A stretch of DNA of 64,000 bases from a bacterium HR19 (GTDB taxonomy: Bacteria > Calescibacteriota > Calescibacteriia > Calescibacteriales > Calescibacteriaceae). Each line of letters opens with the position of its first letter. Within the stretch, counting starts at the first letter, position 1. A program made the position numbers and the translations under genes. The notes below the pieces were generated by a model. It was not told where the DNA came from, made no database searches, and was given only the letters and a program-made list of their open reading frames with translations. The stretch spans positions 56,297 through 120,296 of the forward strand of contig BEHV01000008.1 in assembly GCA_002898315.1 (NCBI GenBank). Reading direction: 5' to 3'. This document shows, in pieces, positions 42,792 through 52,623 of the stretch.

Positions 42792-43694
42792 GTGTCGGGA
42801 GAAGGCAGTGCGAAAAAAAATAAATCTGACCAAAACAGAGAAAAACTGATAAAAGATTTTGAGAACTACCTTTTTTTCGTTCTCGGAAGAAGCAGAAACA
42901 CAATCAACTCATACATAAATGACCTAAAACAAATTCTTGAATTTATCAACCTTGAAAACTTGAACGAAAACAAGATAGCACAATTTATAAACGAAATGAA
43001 AAAGCTATACGATACAACAAGCATAAACAGAAAGTTATCTGCACTCAGAACATTCATAAAATTTCTCGTGAGAAAAAATGAAAGGTTTTCTCATCTTATG
43101 AAGGTTATAAAAAAGTTAAAGAATTTGAAAGACATCCGAGAACCACCATCTGTCCCATCAGAAGAGACAGTGATATCAAAAATTGAAAGCATAGAAGAAG
43201 GAGCGGATACTTTTGAAACAAGGAGAGATAAAGCAATATTAGAACTTCTGTATGGTTCTGGACTTCGTGTATCAGAACTCATAAACCTCAAAACAGAAGA
43301 CCTATCTCTGATGAAAAAGGGAGTGATAAAAGTTGAAGGCAAAGGAAAAAAAGAGAGGTTTGTTCCCATAAGCTCAAAGGCAATATCTGCGATAGAAAAA
43401 TACCTTGAAATCAGAAAAGCAAAGACAGATTTCCTTTTTGTGAATAAAAAAGGTAGAAAATTAACAAGACAAGGTGTTTGGTTTATACTGAAAAAATACG
43501 GATTTTATCCTCATCTCCTCAGACACTCATTTGCAACCCATCTCATATCAAAAGGAGCAGATATAAGGGCAGTCCAGATAATGCTCGGACACTCAAACCT
43601 GTCAACAACCCAAATATACACCAAGGTATCTCCGAGAACCCTTGAAGAAGCGATTGAGAGATTCCACCCCCTCTCAAAGAGAATAAAAAAGTGA
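42792..43694 (+). CDS. xerD: Tyrosine recombinase XerC/XerD-like
   Basis: GTG start; SGLRVSELINLKTEDL, VEGKGKKERFVPIS, HLLRHSFATHLISKGADIRAVQIMLGHSNLSTTQIYTKVSP (R-K-HxxR-H-Y). Confidence 0.9.
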   Translation: MSGEGSAKKNKSDQNREKLIKDFENYLFFVLGRSRNTINSYINDLKQILEFINLENLNENKIAQFINEMKKLYDTTSINRKLSALRTFIKFLVRKNERFSHLMKVIKKLKNLKDIREPPSVPSEETVISKIESIEEGADTFETRRDKAILELLYGSGLRVSELINLKTEDLSLMKKGVIKVEGKGKKERFVPISSKAISAIEKYLEIRKAKTDFLFVNKKGRKLTRQGVWFILKKYGFYPHLLRHSFATHLISKGADIRAVQIMLGHSNLSTTQIYTKVSPRTLEEAIERFHPLSKRIKK

Positions 43695-43721
43695 GAAAGT
43701 TGGTTATTTGGGAAAAATGAC

Positions 43722-44729
43722 TTATTGACCTAACCTCATTTTTAGTATATCTTTAACGACAGAAACAACGAGCCAATCTGGCAAATATTTTCTATTTACA
43801 AGTTCATTCCACACTTCATCTTTGATCAATTTTTCAAGTTCGTCAATGTCTTGAAACTTAACCTTCTGATAACCTAATCTTTTGAGCAAAATTGATTCTG
43901 AACCCATATTTTCTTCTCTGAGAATCAAAGATGCCTTTTCTGAATATTCATAAAGTATTTTCATGAGTTTTTCCTGGGTAGATTTATCCATCTTATCAAA
44001 GACCTCTTTCCTCATTATTCCGCTTGCGGCGAGGTAAATAACAGGGTCTTCCATCATGAACTTGAAATCGTTCTGCCATCCGAGAACCAAAAGAACATAA
44101 GGAGTTCCAACAACAATATCTAATTCTTTTTTAAGTTTATCAACATCCCATATATTTGCTTTAACTGGTATGACTCCGAATTTATTTTTGAGAAAGCCGA
44201 CCACTTCTTCCTCAATTGTGTGTCCCGCCCAAATCCAAAATTTTTTCCCTTTGAAGTCCTCAAATTTCCTCAAAGGTGTTTTTGAGAACAAGTAAACAAA
44301 TCCTACTTCGGCTAAACCAGATATAACATATCCTTCTTCTTCGGCGAGCTTATTTAAAATGGTAAGCATCCTGCTCCTCAAAAAGTCCGCTTCTTTGAAA
44401 TTCTTGACAAGAAAAGGAAGTTCAAGAACATCAAAGTATCTTGATATTGTTTTGAGCCCGTTGACGGTCAGTATAGCGCAATCTAACTTTTTATTTTTCA
44501 GAGCTTTTGCTATATCAACATCGTCTCCAAACGCATTCCCGGAAATCCAGACGACTTCAACCCCTACTTCATTTCTAATTTTTTCAGCTCCCTCTTTCAA
44601 TAACTTGTCAAATAAACTTCCCGGTGGAGCTATTGAAGAACATGTCACACGAATCACCGATAAAGCCGAGCTTTTAGCAAAACATAAAAATAAAAAAGAT
44701 ATTGCAAAAATCCTTCCAAATTTCATCAC
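43722..44729 (-). CDS. TRAP transporter solute-binding protein (DctP-like)
   Basis: Signal peptide; VIRVTCSSIAPPGSLFDKLLKEGAEKI, LELPFLVKNFKEADFLR, FEDFKGKKFWIWAG. Confidence 0.75.
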   Translation of the reverse strand: MMKFGRIFAISFLFLCFAKSSALSVIRVTCSSIAPPGSLFDKLLKEGAEKIRNEVGVEVVWISGNAFGDDVDIAKALKNKKLDCAILTVNGLKTISRYFDVLELPFLVKNFKEADFLRSRMLTILNKLAEEEGYVISGLAEVGFVYLFSKTPLRKFEDFKGKKFWIWAGHTIEEEVVGFLKNKFGVIPVKANIWDVDKLKKELDIVVGTPYVLLVLGWQNDFKFMMEDPVIYLAASGIMRKEVFDKMDKSTQEKLMKILYEYSEKASLILREENMGSESILLKRLGYQKVKFQDIDELEKLIKDEVWNELVNRKYLPDWLVVSVVKDILKMRLGQ

Positions 44730-44870
44730 AAAAATAATTTAGCCAAGAAATAAAAAAATAAGAAGCATTTTTCATGGATTTTTGGAAAATGAGTTTTCCT
44801 GCGTTAATATATAATTTATCTCAAAATCCTTAAAATTATTAAAAATCTTTTACGATTGATAATATATATA

Positions 44871-45206
44871 ATGAGAGTTGAGATACAACAAAACATAGCT
44901 CAAACCGTAAATGTTGAGAGAGTTCAGACAAATATATCTAATCCCCAGGTTGCGGAAGCTATACGCCACGCCCAGAACCTTTCAGAACAAAGAGAAGCAG
45001 AAAAAAAATCAACAGAGGTATTAGAACTATCAAAAGAAGAAAAAACAGAACCCGTAAAAGATGAAGATAGAAAAAGAAAAGCCCTCCAGTCAAAAAAAGA
45101 AGAGAAAAATAAAGATGACAATAAAAAATTTGAAGAAAAAGAAAACAAAGGAGAACAAAAAAACCGGGAGGAAAAATCCGGCTCAAAAATTGATATAAAA
45201 GTATAA
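44871..45206 (+). CDS. Small Lys/Glu-rich hypothetical protein
   Basis: Clear ORF, ATG at 44871; N-terminus MRVEIQQNIAQTVNVERVQTNISNPQVAEAIRHAQ, then a charged low-complexity tail. No firm family. Confidence 0.6.
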   Translation: MRVEIQQNIAQTVNVERVQTNISNPQVAEAIRHAQNLSEQREAEKKSTEVLELSKEEKTEPVKDEDRKRKALQSKKEEKNKDDNKKFEEKENKGEQKNREEKSGSKIDIKV

Positions 45207-45238
45207 CCTCTGAATGTCTTTTTTTCATCTACATTATG

Positions 45239-46030
45239 TCAGAGAAAATAGCGAAAAACATCTTTTAAAGTCAGCAAAGATAATTTGAAAAGCTCATAAA
45301 ATGAATAAGAAGAACCACAAGAAAAATTCTGGGGAGGCAGAAAAACAAAACCTATTTCTAATCTCTCCTGTTGAGAAAGCAAAGAGATAAGATAGTTATT
45401 TGTTTTAGGTAGCCGGTATAGAACACTACCCTTGAAAGAAGAGAAGACAGAAAAATGAAGTGTTCTTCTACTCCTTATAAATTTGTAAATGCTCACATCT
45501 ATCCCCGATTTCTGTAAAAAACAATAAATTCTCTTCATCTTCTGTGGAGAAAATATGGAAAAAGAAAAAAGCATTACGTAAAATACATGAGTAAGAATCT
45601 GCCTCAAAGCAGGATACCTTTTATTTAAGATGACACCTATCACTACATCAAACTTTGAAAGATACTTTATGAAAATTTGCGAATACCTTATATACTCAAA
45701 CATATCACCATCTAGGATAAAAAAAATATCGGAGGAAGATGGAAAATCAGCAGGTAAATTAATGCCCATCTTTCTATTCACGATAAAATCTATTCCTTCA
45801 AATATTGACCTATGCTGACCCAACCTCTTTCTGTTCTCAATAACAAAAACATCTATACCACCTCTGTAATTTGAAATATGCTCCACTATATCTTCATTCA
45901 ACTTCCCATCTACAACAAACAAAGCATAAATCTGATAACCCAACTTACCTTTGAGATTTTCTAATTCATCAAGAATCAAAGAAGGTTTTGAACAACTTCC
46001 GTATATAGTAGAAATGAAAAAGAGGTTCAT
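45239..46030 (-). CDS. Putative glycosyltransferase-like protein (GT-A / GT2-type)
   Basis: ENRKRLGQHRSIFEGIDFI...FFILDGDMFEYIRY resembles a GT2 nucleotide-sugar/DxD region. Confidence 0.5.
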   Translation of the reverse strand: MNLFFISTIYGSCSKPSLILDELENLKGKLGYQIYALFVVDGKLNEDIVEHISNYRGGIDVFVIENRKRLGQHRSIFEGIDFIVNRKMGINLPADFPSSSDIFFILDGDMFEYIRYSQIFIKYLSKFDVVIGVILNKRYPALRQILTHVFYVMLFSFSIFSPQKMKRIYCFLQKSGIDVSIYKFIRSRRTLHFSVFSSFKGSVLYRLPKTNNYLISLLSQQERLEIGFVFLPPQNFSCGSSYSFYELFKLSLLTLKDVFRYFL

Positions 46031-46036
46031 AAATTA

Positions 46037-46591
46037 TTATTTGTGTTTTGTCTCTGCAAGATTGAAATTTTTTATCTCTTCAAGAGAAAATAAAGCAAAA
46101 AACCTCAAACCTTTTTCAATAATATTTTTTCCTCCTCCTCTATCTACAACCGCTATCACAGAATCAACTTCTATTTTATTCTGTCTCAATATTTCTATAC
46201 CTTCAAGAGTAGTTTTACCAGTAGTAATAACATCTTCAAGGAAAATAACCTTTGAAACACTCGGTCCCTCTATCAACTTTGAAGTACCATAATCTTTCTT
46301 ACCTTTCCTGATTATTATTCCACGAGACCTGGACCCTCTTTGATTCATTTTCAGTATCGCAGAACAAACCAGAGGAACTCCTCCGAGTTCAACCCCACAG
46401 AAATCAAATACATTTAACTTTTCCGCAATATCGCATATCATATCTCCAACAGCATCAAGGAAATCTCCTGTAAAAGAGACCTTTTTCACATCAATATAGA
46501 AGTTTGACTTCTGACCTGATGACAAAACAAATTCTCCTTCCAAAAAAGCTTCTTCTCTTATCTTTCTTAAAACAAACTCACGCTTACTCAT
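46037..46591 (-). CDS. pyrE: Orotate phosphoribosyltransferase
   Basis: GEFVLSSGQKSNFYIDVKKVS, GVELGGVPLVCS, RKGKKDYGTSKLIEGP, VIFLEDVITTGKTTLEGI. Confidence 0.93.
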   Translation of the reverse strand: MSKREFVLRKIREEAFLEGEFVLSSGQKSNFYIDVKKVSFTGDFLDAVGDMICDIAEKLNVFDFCGVELGGVPLVCSAILKMNQRGSRSRGIIIRKGKKDYGTSKLIEGPSVSKVIFLEDVITTGKTTLEGIEILRQNKIEVDSVIAVVDRGGGKNIIEKGLRFFALFSLEEIKNFNLAETKHK

Positions 46592-46627
46592 ACAGCAAAA
46601 ACTAATTTTTAAATTTCGCTTTCAATT

Positions 46628-49033
46628 TTATGTGGTTTTTAAATTTCTGAACCTGAATTTCAAGTAGATAAAATGCAAAAAAATTAAAGAGACAAAAAGA
46701 GCTGTCTGAGATACATCAGAAGAAGAACAACCTTTGGATTTTGGTTGAGGTGGTTCTGGAAATTCCATTCCCATCTCTTTCAATAATGAAGGTTCGGCAA
46801 AAGTTATAGCGGTAAGACATGTCAAAACCGCTTCCCAAACATGAGGTATAGCAATCCTGTTCTCATATCTACCATCTTTATAGATCGCGACCTCTCCCAT
46901 ATGATAAGTTCCTTCTGTTGGAACATCCTCTACAAGAACTTTCAAAAATCCATCTGCAATATCTCTAAATCTTTTGTAATCTGAAAAACTATAATTTTTG
47001 ATAAGTTCGGAAGCATATATCAGAGAAATTATCCACTTCGCCTCATAGAGAAGGTATCCTCTTTCAGGAGAAAAATTATAATTGAGAACATCTATAACCT
47101 GATTACCGTAGTTTATAATCCAATCTTTTGAAGGGAAACGAAATCCCATAGGGAACAGAACATAAGCCATACCTTGATGTGGGTCGGTAGCAGAGAAAAC
47201 AAAACCTTTTGACTTATCTGTGAAATTATCTATGACCGCCTGATGATACTCTTCAAACCTATTATTTATTTTCTTGGCAAGTTCCGAATCTCCCATAAGT
47301 TCTGCGATTTTCATTGAAAGACGCAATCCAGCATAAACAGGACCTGCTCCCGTCATACTTATACTCGGAATAGGGTCATCGTCTTCGTTAGCTCGGCAGT
47401 GAAGACGCGTCTGGTCATCTCTGCAATTTATAAAAACATTTTCAACAGAAAGTTTAAGTGGCTCGTAGATTTGCTTCAAGTAGTTGAACTTATCTTTTCC
47501 TCCCTCAAAGAAAGAGTGAGCAATCCAGCTCCAGACGACAAAACCAACCTGGTCTATTTCAAAATCCCAAGGTCCTCCAGGCATTCCGTCTGCGTAGTAA
47601 TTCATATAGAAAGAACCGGCGGGAGCGTTTCCCTCTTGCTCTTTTCTCTGAACCTTAACATAAAAGAGATTTCTCTCTCTTGCAAGCTGAGTGAATCCAA
47701 CAATATCTAAAAATAAATTGAAGTAAGAGCCGTCTCTTGGCCAATCTTCTGCGTAGGGTGGTTGAGTTGATAAAGATGCAACCCCTGCTTTCGTTTCCCT
47801 ATCTATAACCTGCATAAGAGATATTAAAGCTCTACTGCAAAAAACCTTTTCAGAATCTTTGAGTTTCTCAAACCAAGAATTTTCTCTCATCTTACTGACT
47901 ATGCTATGCCAATAGTTTTCTGTATCGCTCTTCAATCTGCCTATGTTTTCGGAAGCGAAATTTATGTTATCTTCCATTTCCTTCAATGTTCTTCCCGCAG
48001 ATATGACAAAATATACGGGAGATAGACATTTTGAGTTTCCACAAACTTTTCCACCAACGAAGGAGTCAGCAGAACAAAGTGCAAAAGAATTCGGCTCATA
48101 CTTGAAATCCCCAGCTTTGACCTTAGAAAAAGCAGATAAAGATGAGTGAAGTGGAATAGCTCTTCCTCCGCCACATCTCCCGTCAAAACCAACATAAGAG
48201 GAAACACTTTCAACTCCTATCGCTTTAACCCCAATAAAAATACCTGTTATTGAATTTGCATAAGATACAACATCTGCCCAAGAAGAGAAATCCTTCACCC
48301 TAATATATTCAGAGTAGAGTTCTTTTCTTTCGGAAAAATAAGGAGTAAAATGGAATGCGATTTTATCTTTTTCAAACGCTCCGAAATCATTCAGAGTATC
48401 ATCTTGCCAATCCTCAAATGGTATTTTGGGGGTCTTTATAGTCGTTGGAGCAAAATTCTGGTAGTGGAAAAGATAAACATCATAAGTTGTGTTGAGCTGG
48501 AAATCAACCTCCCTCACCAAAACATCTTTCTCATAATGAACAAAATCTTTAACAAATACCTTCCCATCTACACCATACTGACTTATAGATAAACTATATT
48601 CTGTTATGAGAACACCCGAATCGTAGCTTGAATAGTATTGTTTTATATTTTTTTCATCAATGTCGCGCAGAGAAAAAATGAGGTCCCCTATTTTTATTAT
48701 GAAAAAAGCACCTTGATTTTCAGATGCACCGAAATATTTTAGCTCACGCGATGCTTCTCCTTCTAATGTTTTGTAATCAAGCTGATCCCAATGCGAAGTA
48801 TGAGGATACCTAAGAACAGTTATTTCACCCCATTTTGATATTCCACAAGATAGAGAACCATTTCCAACTGTACCATTCACCCTCGTTGGACCAAAAATTT
48901 CCCAATCAGAAAAGCTGTATGAGTGAAATAAAGAAGAGAAAAGGAAAAAGGAGAAAGCGTAGAGGACAGCCCTCAAGATGAAAACAAAAGAAAAATATTT
49001 TCGCATATTCACAAAATTTAAAAATCTCCACAA
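46628..49033 (-). CDS. Exported GH15-like (glucoamylase-type) six-hairpin glycosidase with C-terminal Cys-TM-basic tail
   Basis: QPPYAEDWPRDGSYFNLF, WDFEIDQVGFVVWSWIAHS, LLYEAKWIISLIYASELI; tail PKSKGCSSSDVSQTALFVSLIFLHFIYLKFRFRN. Confidence 0.7.
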   Translation of the reverse strand: MWRFLNFVNMRKYFSFVFILRAVLYAFSFFLFSSLFHSYSFSDWEIFGPTRVNGTVGNGSLSCGISKWGEITVLRYPHTSHWDQLDYKTLEGEASRELKYFGASENQGAFFIIKIGDLIFSLRDIDEKNIKQYYSSYDSGVLITEYSLSISQYGVDGKVFVKDFVHYEKDVLVREVDFQLNTTYDVYLFHYQNFAPTTIKTPKIPFEDWQDDTLNDFGAFEKDKIAFHFTPYFSERKELYSEYIRVKDFSSWADVVSYANSITGIFIGVKAIGVESVSSYVGFDGRCGGGRAIPLHSSLSAFSKVKAGDFKYEPNSFALCSADSFVGGKVCGNSKCLSPVYFVISAGRTLKEMEDNINFASENIGRLKSDTENYWHSIVSKMRENSWFEKLKDSEKVFCSRALISLMQVIDRETKAGVASLSTQPPYAEDWPRDGSYFNLFLDIVGFTQLARERNLFYVKVQRKEQEGNAPAGSFYMNYYADGMPGGPWDFEIDQVGFVVWSWIAHSFFEGGKDKFNYLKQIYEPLKLSVENVFINCRDDQTRLHCRANEDDDPIPSISMTGAGPVYAGLRLSMKIAELMGDSELAKKINNRFEEYHQAVIDNFTDKSKGFVFSATDPHQGMAYVLFPMGFRFPSKDWIINYGNQVIDVLNYNFSPERGYLLYEAKWIISLIYASELIKNYSFSDYKRFRDIADGFLKVLVEDVPTEGTYHMGEVAIYKDGRYENRIAIPHVWEAVLTCLTAITFAEPSLLKEMGMEFPEPPQPKSKGCSSSDVSQTALFVSLIFLHFIYLKFRFRNLKTT

Positions 49034-49113
49034 TGAATTTCAAAACACAAACATATCAAACCAAAAGTTGAGAAAAAAGAAAAAGAAAACAAAAGAATAA
49101 AATTTGATGTGAG

Positions 49114-49905
49114 ATGATAAGAACAGAAGTAAAAGATGGAGTGAAAGAAATAGTTATATCAAATCCGAGGAGAAAAAACGCAATAACTCCTGACGATGCG
49201 AAAAAAATTTCTTTTGAGATTTTCAACTCAATAAATGACGAGAATGTAGAGGTAATCGTTATAACGGGAGAAGAAGATTTTTTCTGCTCCGGGCTTGACC
49301 TATCTCAATCGCAAGAAGATCTATCAAGAGATGACATTCAGGATATATTTGAGTGGCACGTTGAGGAGTTCGCATCAATAATAAGAGCTTTAATAGAGAA
49401 CCCAAAGCTTGTTCTGGGCAGAATAAACGGTCCAGCAGCGGGATTCGGAGCAGAAATGATATACTGGTTTGACTATAAAATCGCAGTCAAATCTGCATAC
49501 TTTTCAGAGCTATTTACAAAAAGAGGGCTCGTACCAGACGGGGGAGGAATAATTTATCTTTCACAGAGATTAGGTATTTCAAAGACACTTGAAAAGATAG
49601 CTTTCGCAGAAAAAATAACCGCAGAAGAAGCACTGCAATACGGAATAATAAATGAGATAGTTGAAGACCAAAAACAGCTTGATGAGAGAGTGAGCAAAAT
49701 AATAGAGAAAATAAAAAATAGTCCCCCGGGAAGCTTATCAAAGATAAAAATGATGACATACTCTCAATATATTCCAGTCATTGAAAATCATATAAGATGG
49801 TTGAGAGTTATTCAGGCAAAACAGGTTCTATCAGAAGAATTTTTTGAAGGAATATCTGCGTTCTTATCAAAGAGAGAGCCGAAATTCAAAAAAATAAAAT
49901 TTTAA
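49114..49905 (+). CDS. Enoyl-CoA hydratase/isomerase family protein
   Basis: ISNPRRKNAIT, FFCSGLDLSQ, GRINGPAAGFGAEMIYWFDYKIAVKSAYFSELFTKRGLVPDGGG. Confidence 0.92.
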   Translation: MIRTEVKDGVKEIVISNPRRKNAITPDDAKKISFEIFNSINDENVEVIVITGEEDFFCSGLDLSQSQEDLSRDDIQDIFEWHVEEFASIIRALIENPKLVLGRINGPAAGFGAEMIYWFDYKIAVKSAYFSELFTKRGLVPDGGGIIYLSQRLGISKTLEKIAFAEKITAEEALQYGIINEIVEDQKQLDERVSKIIEKIKNSPPGSLSKIKMMTYSQYIPVIENHIRWLRVIQAKQVLSEEFFEGISAFLSKREPKFKKIKF

Positions 49906-49919
49906 ATGATTTGAAAAAA

Positions 49920-50408
49920 TTAAAGTTTGAAAATCTTTGGTGTTTTCTTTCTCTGCCTCAAAGATAAAGAAATAGCAAAAAAGTTTAAAATCATTGATGT
50001 AATTATAGCTATCCAGATCAATCTTATATTCATCATAAAAAAGCCCAAACTCTTACGGAAGCTCATAATCTCATCTCTGAAATCTTCAACACCCTTCAAC
50101 CTTTTTTCAAAAGATGCCAGTTCATTTTTGACAGATAAAATATCCCCTTTGATACTGCTAACAGAGTTCTGAAAATCATTTATCTTAGCGCTTGATTCAG
50201 ATAACCTTTTAGATATATCTGAAATTTCAGAATTTATTCGTTTCAAATCGTTTGTGATATCAGAAATCGCTTCAAGAATCTTTTTGTTATTTGAAACATC
50301 CTGACCGCTCTGAGAAAAGGTTTTTGCAGGATAGAAAAGGGGGAAAAATAAAATAAACAGAGCTGAAACAATAAAAAAATCAACTCCTCTTTTTTTCAAA
50401 AAAAACAT
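49920..50408 (-). CDS. Hypothetical membrane protein, coiled coil between two hydrophobic segments
   Basis: Signal/TM N-terminus, heptad-like ISDITNDLKRINSEISDISKRLSESSAKIND, C-terminal TM. Confidence 0.55.
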   Translation of the reverse strand: MFFLKKRGVDFFIVSALFILFFPLFYPAKTFSQSGQDVSNNKKILEAISDITNDLKRINSEISDISKRLSESSAKINDFQNSVSSIKGDILSVKNELASFEKRLKGVEDFRDEIMSFRKSLGFFMMNIRLIWIAIITSMILNFFAISLSLRQRKKTPKIFKL

Positions 50409-50500
50409 TTAATTCATACCCGACTACAAAAATTTTCAAGCATTTCTTGAATATAAATTTTACTATTTTCAGGAGTCAATTTCAAGAGAATAAAGAGAAC

Positions 50501-51148
50501 TCATAGTTTTCTGAAAAGCCCATAGATAAACCATTCAAGACCTTTTCCGTCCTCAACAACTTCAATTGGCTGAAAGGAAGAAAACTCATTTTTGAGAGAT
50601 TTCTCTGTAAAGAACCTATCATAGTGTCTCCTGTGATAAATAAAATTTCTCTTTCTCTCTTCTTTTTCGTGATGCTTATATTTTTCGCTGAAAACCCCAA
50701 TAAGAAAGAAACCCCCATCTTTTAAAATCCTCGTTATTTCACTTTTATATACTTTTGTATCTCTTACTCTTATGTGGTGAAATACCCCGAAATCCAAGAC
50801 CAAGTCAAAAGATTTATCTTTAAAAGGGATAAAAAACGCGTTTGCGAGACAGAGAAAAAAACCGAATTTTCCTTTGAGTTTTTGTTGTGCTTTGAAAAGT
50901 GGCTCTCTGATAATATCAAAAGCGAAGACCTTGGAGCGCGGGAAGAACTCTTTGAGAAGTTTTATATGTCTTCCCTCTCCACATCCCAAATCAAGGAATC
51001 TAACATCTCCATAAGAGAAATAATTTGCGTGTTTTAAGCGGTCAAGAAATTTTTGAAAGACCTTCTCTGGTTCATCAGAAGGCCATGGTGTCTTATCTCT
51101 TGAATAAGCATCTTTGTAAAAATCTACATCTACAATAAATCTCCTCAT
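50501..51148 (-). CDS. Class I SAM-dependent methyltransferase
   Basis: VRFLDLGCGEGRHIKLLKEFFPRSKVFAFDI, FDLVLDFGVFHHI; start set to ATG 51148. Confidence 0.85.
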   Translation of the reverse strand: MRRFIVDVDFYKDAYSRDKTPWPSDEPEKVFQKFLDRLKHANYFSYGDVRFLDLGCGEGRHIKLLKEFFPRSKVFAFDIIREPLFKAQQKLKGKFGFFLCLANAFFIPFKDKSFDLVLDFGVFHHIRVRDTKVYKSEITRILKDGGFFLIGVFSEKYKHHEKEERKRNFIYHRRHYDRFFTEKSLKNEFSSFQPIEVVEDGKGLEWFIYGLFRKL

Positions 51149-51232
51149 AGCTTCAAAAACAAAAAAGATTTTGCAGAAAAAAATTAATAATGAGATAGAA
51201 AACAAAAGTAAAGCCAGAAATAAAGAAGTTGT

Positions 51233-52552
51233 TCAAGCTATTATCTCTCCTATGAGGTCAGGACCTTTGAACGAAGTGATTTTCACCTCATAGAAAGGTT
51301 TTATCTCTTTTTGATTTACTTTGGCTCTGATGACTCCATCTATTTCTGGCGCCTGAAAGTAAGCCCGAAGAGTGTTTTCACCTTCAAATATACAGCTGAA
51401 TTTTTTTCCTACTCTTTGTTTCTGCTTTTTTTCAAGAATCTCCGAAAACAGTGATATAATTTCTCTTTTTCTCTGCTTGATGAGAGATTTAGGGACAGGA
51501 TTTGATTTCCATAGTTCGTATGCGCGCGTTCCCTCTTCTGGAGAAAACTCAAAAACACCAACCCAATCAAACTCATAAGTTTGTATGAATTCAAGAAGTT
51601 TTCTGAACTTTTCTTCTGTTTCTCCCGGGAATCCGACTATTAATTCTGTTCTAAAAGATAGGTCTGGCAACTTCTCCTTAATTTTATCCATAATTTTTCT
51701 TATGAGTTTTTGACGTGTAGCTCTGCCCATAGATTGCAAAATCTCATCATCAAAGTGCTGAAACGGCATCTCAATATATCTCACTATCTTATCATTAGAC
51801 GAAATATAATCTATAAGCTTTTCCGCAAAAGTATCAGGATAGATATAGAACAATCTTATCCACTCCACCCCATCTATTTGCGAGATTTTGTCAAGCAATC
51901 TCAAAAGAGAGTTTCTATCTTTATATAAATCCACACCCCACATAGTAGTATCTTGGGATACAAGAATAAACTCTTTAACTCCGTTTTGAGCAAGATATTT
52001 TATCTCGTTGAGTATATCTTCTTCTTTTCGCGAGTTCAAGTATCCTCGTATAAAAGGTATAGAACAGAAGGAGCATAGGCGTGAGCATCCTTCAGATATC
52101 TTCACATAAGCCGAAAAAGGAGAGAGAGTATTTATCCTTATCACACTTTGCATACACCCACCCAATCCATTTTTACTGGAATTCCTAAACCTTTTTGCTA
52201 TTTTATTTTTGATAAGGGCAGGTATATCTCGCCAATCAGGTATAACCAAATCTGCACTGACTTTTTTTCTAACTTTATCAACTCCTATTCTTTTTGGCAA
52301 GCAACCGGTAATGATAAGCTTTTTTCCTGATTTCTCAAACGCTTTGGAGTAATTTATACTCATCTTTCTTGCCTCATCTATAAAACCACAGGTGTTTATC
52401 ACTATTACCTCTGCTTCTTCTGGGTTGCTCACAGGAACAAGCCCTCTTTTCATAAGTTCAAGAGATAGGTTTTCCGAATCAACGAGATTTTTGGGGCAAC
52501 CGAGATTGATCAGAAAAAACCTCTCCGCTTTTATCTTTTCTATATCCACCAA
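51233..52552 (-). CDS. rimO: Ribosomal protein S12 methylthiotransferase RimO
   Basis: INLGCPKNLVDSE, INTCGFIDEARKMSI, ISEGCSRLCSFCSIPFIRG, RTELIVGFPGETEEKF. Confidence 0.94.
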   Translation of the reverse strand: MVDIEKIKAERFFLINLGCPKNLVDSENLSLELMKRGLVPVSNPEEAEVIVINTCGFIDEARKMSINYSKAFEKSGKKLIITGCLPKRIGVDKVRKKVSADLVIPDWRDIPALIKNKIAKRFRNSSKNGLGGCMQSVIRINTLSPFSAYVKISEGCSRLCSFCSIPFIRGYLNSRKEEDILNEIKYLAQNGVKEFILVSQDTTMWGVDLYKDRNSLLRLLDKISQIDGVEWIRLFYIYPDTFAEKLIDYISSNDKIVRYIEMPFQHFDDEILQSMGRATRQKLIRKIMDKIKEKLPDLSFRTELIVGFPGETEEKFRKLLEFIQTYEFDWVGVFEFSPEEGTRAYELWKSNPVPKSLIKQRKREIISLFSEILEKKQKQRVGKKFSCIFEGENTLRAYFQAPEIDGVIRAKVNQKEIKPFYEVKITSFKGPDLIGEIIA

Positions 52553-52623
52553 ATTGAATTAATTCTAATACAAATTTTTTCAAAAAAATTTTTTAGTGGA
52601 GTTTTTTTCGATTACGATGATTT

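Noticed and set aside
42792-43694. Integrative element around the tyrosine recombinase
   Set aside because: The protein is Xer-like, flanks are ordinary genes, and no att repeats, tRNA target or cargo are seen nearby.
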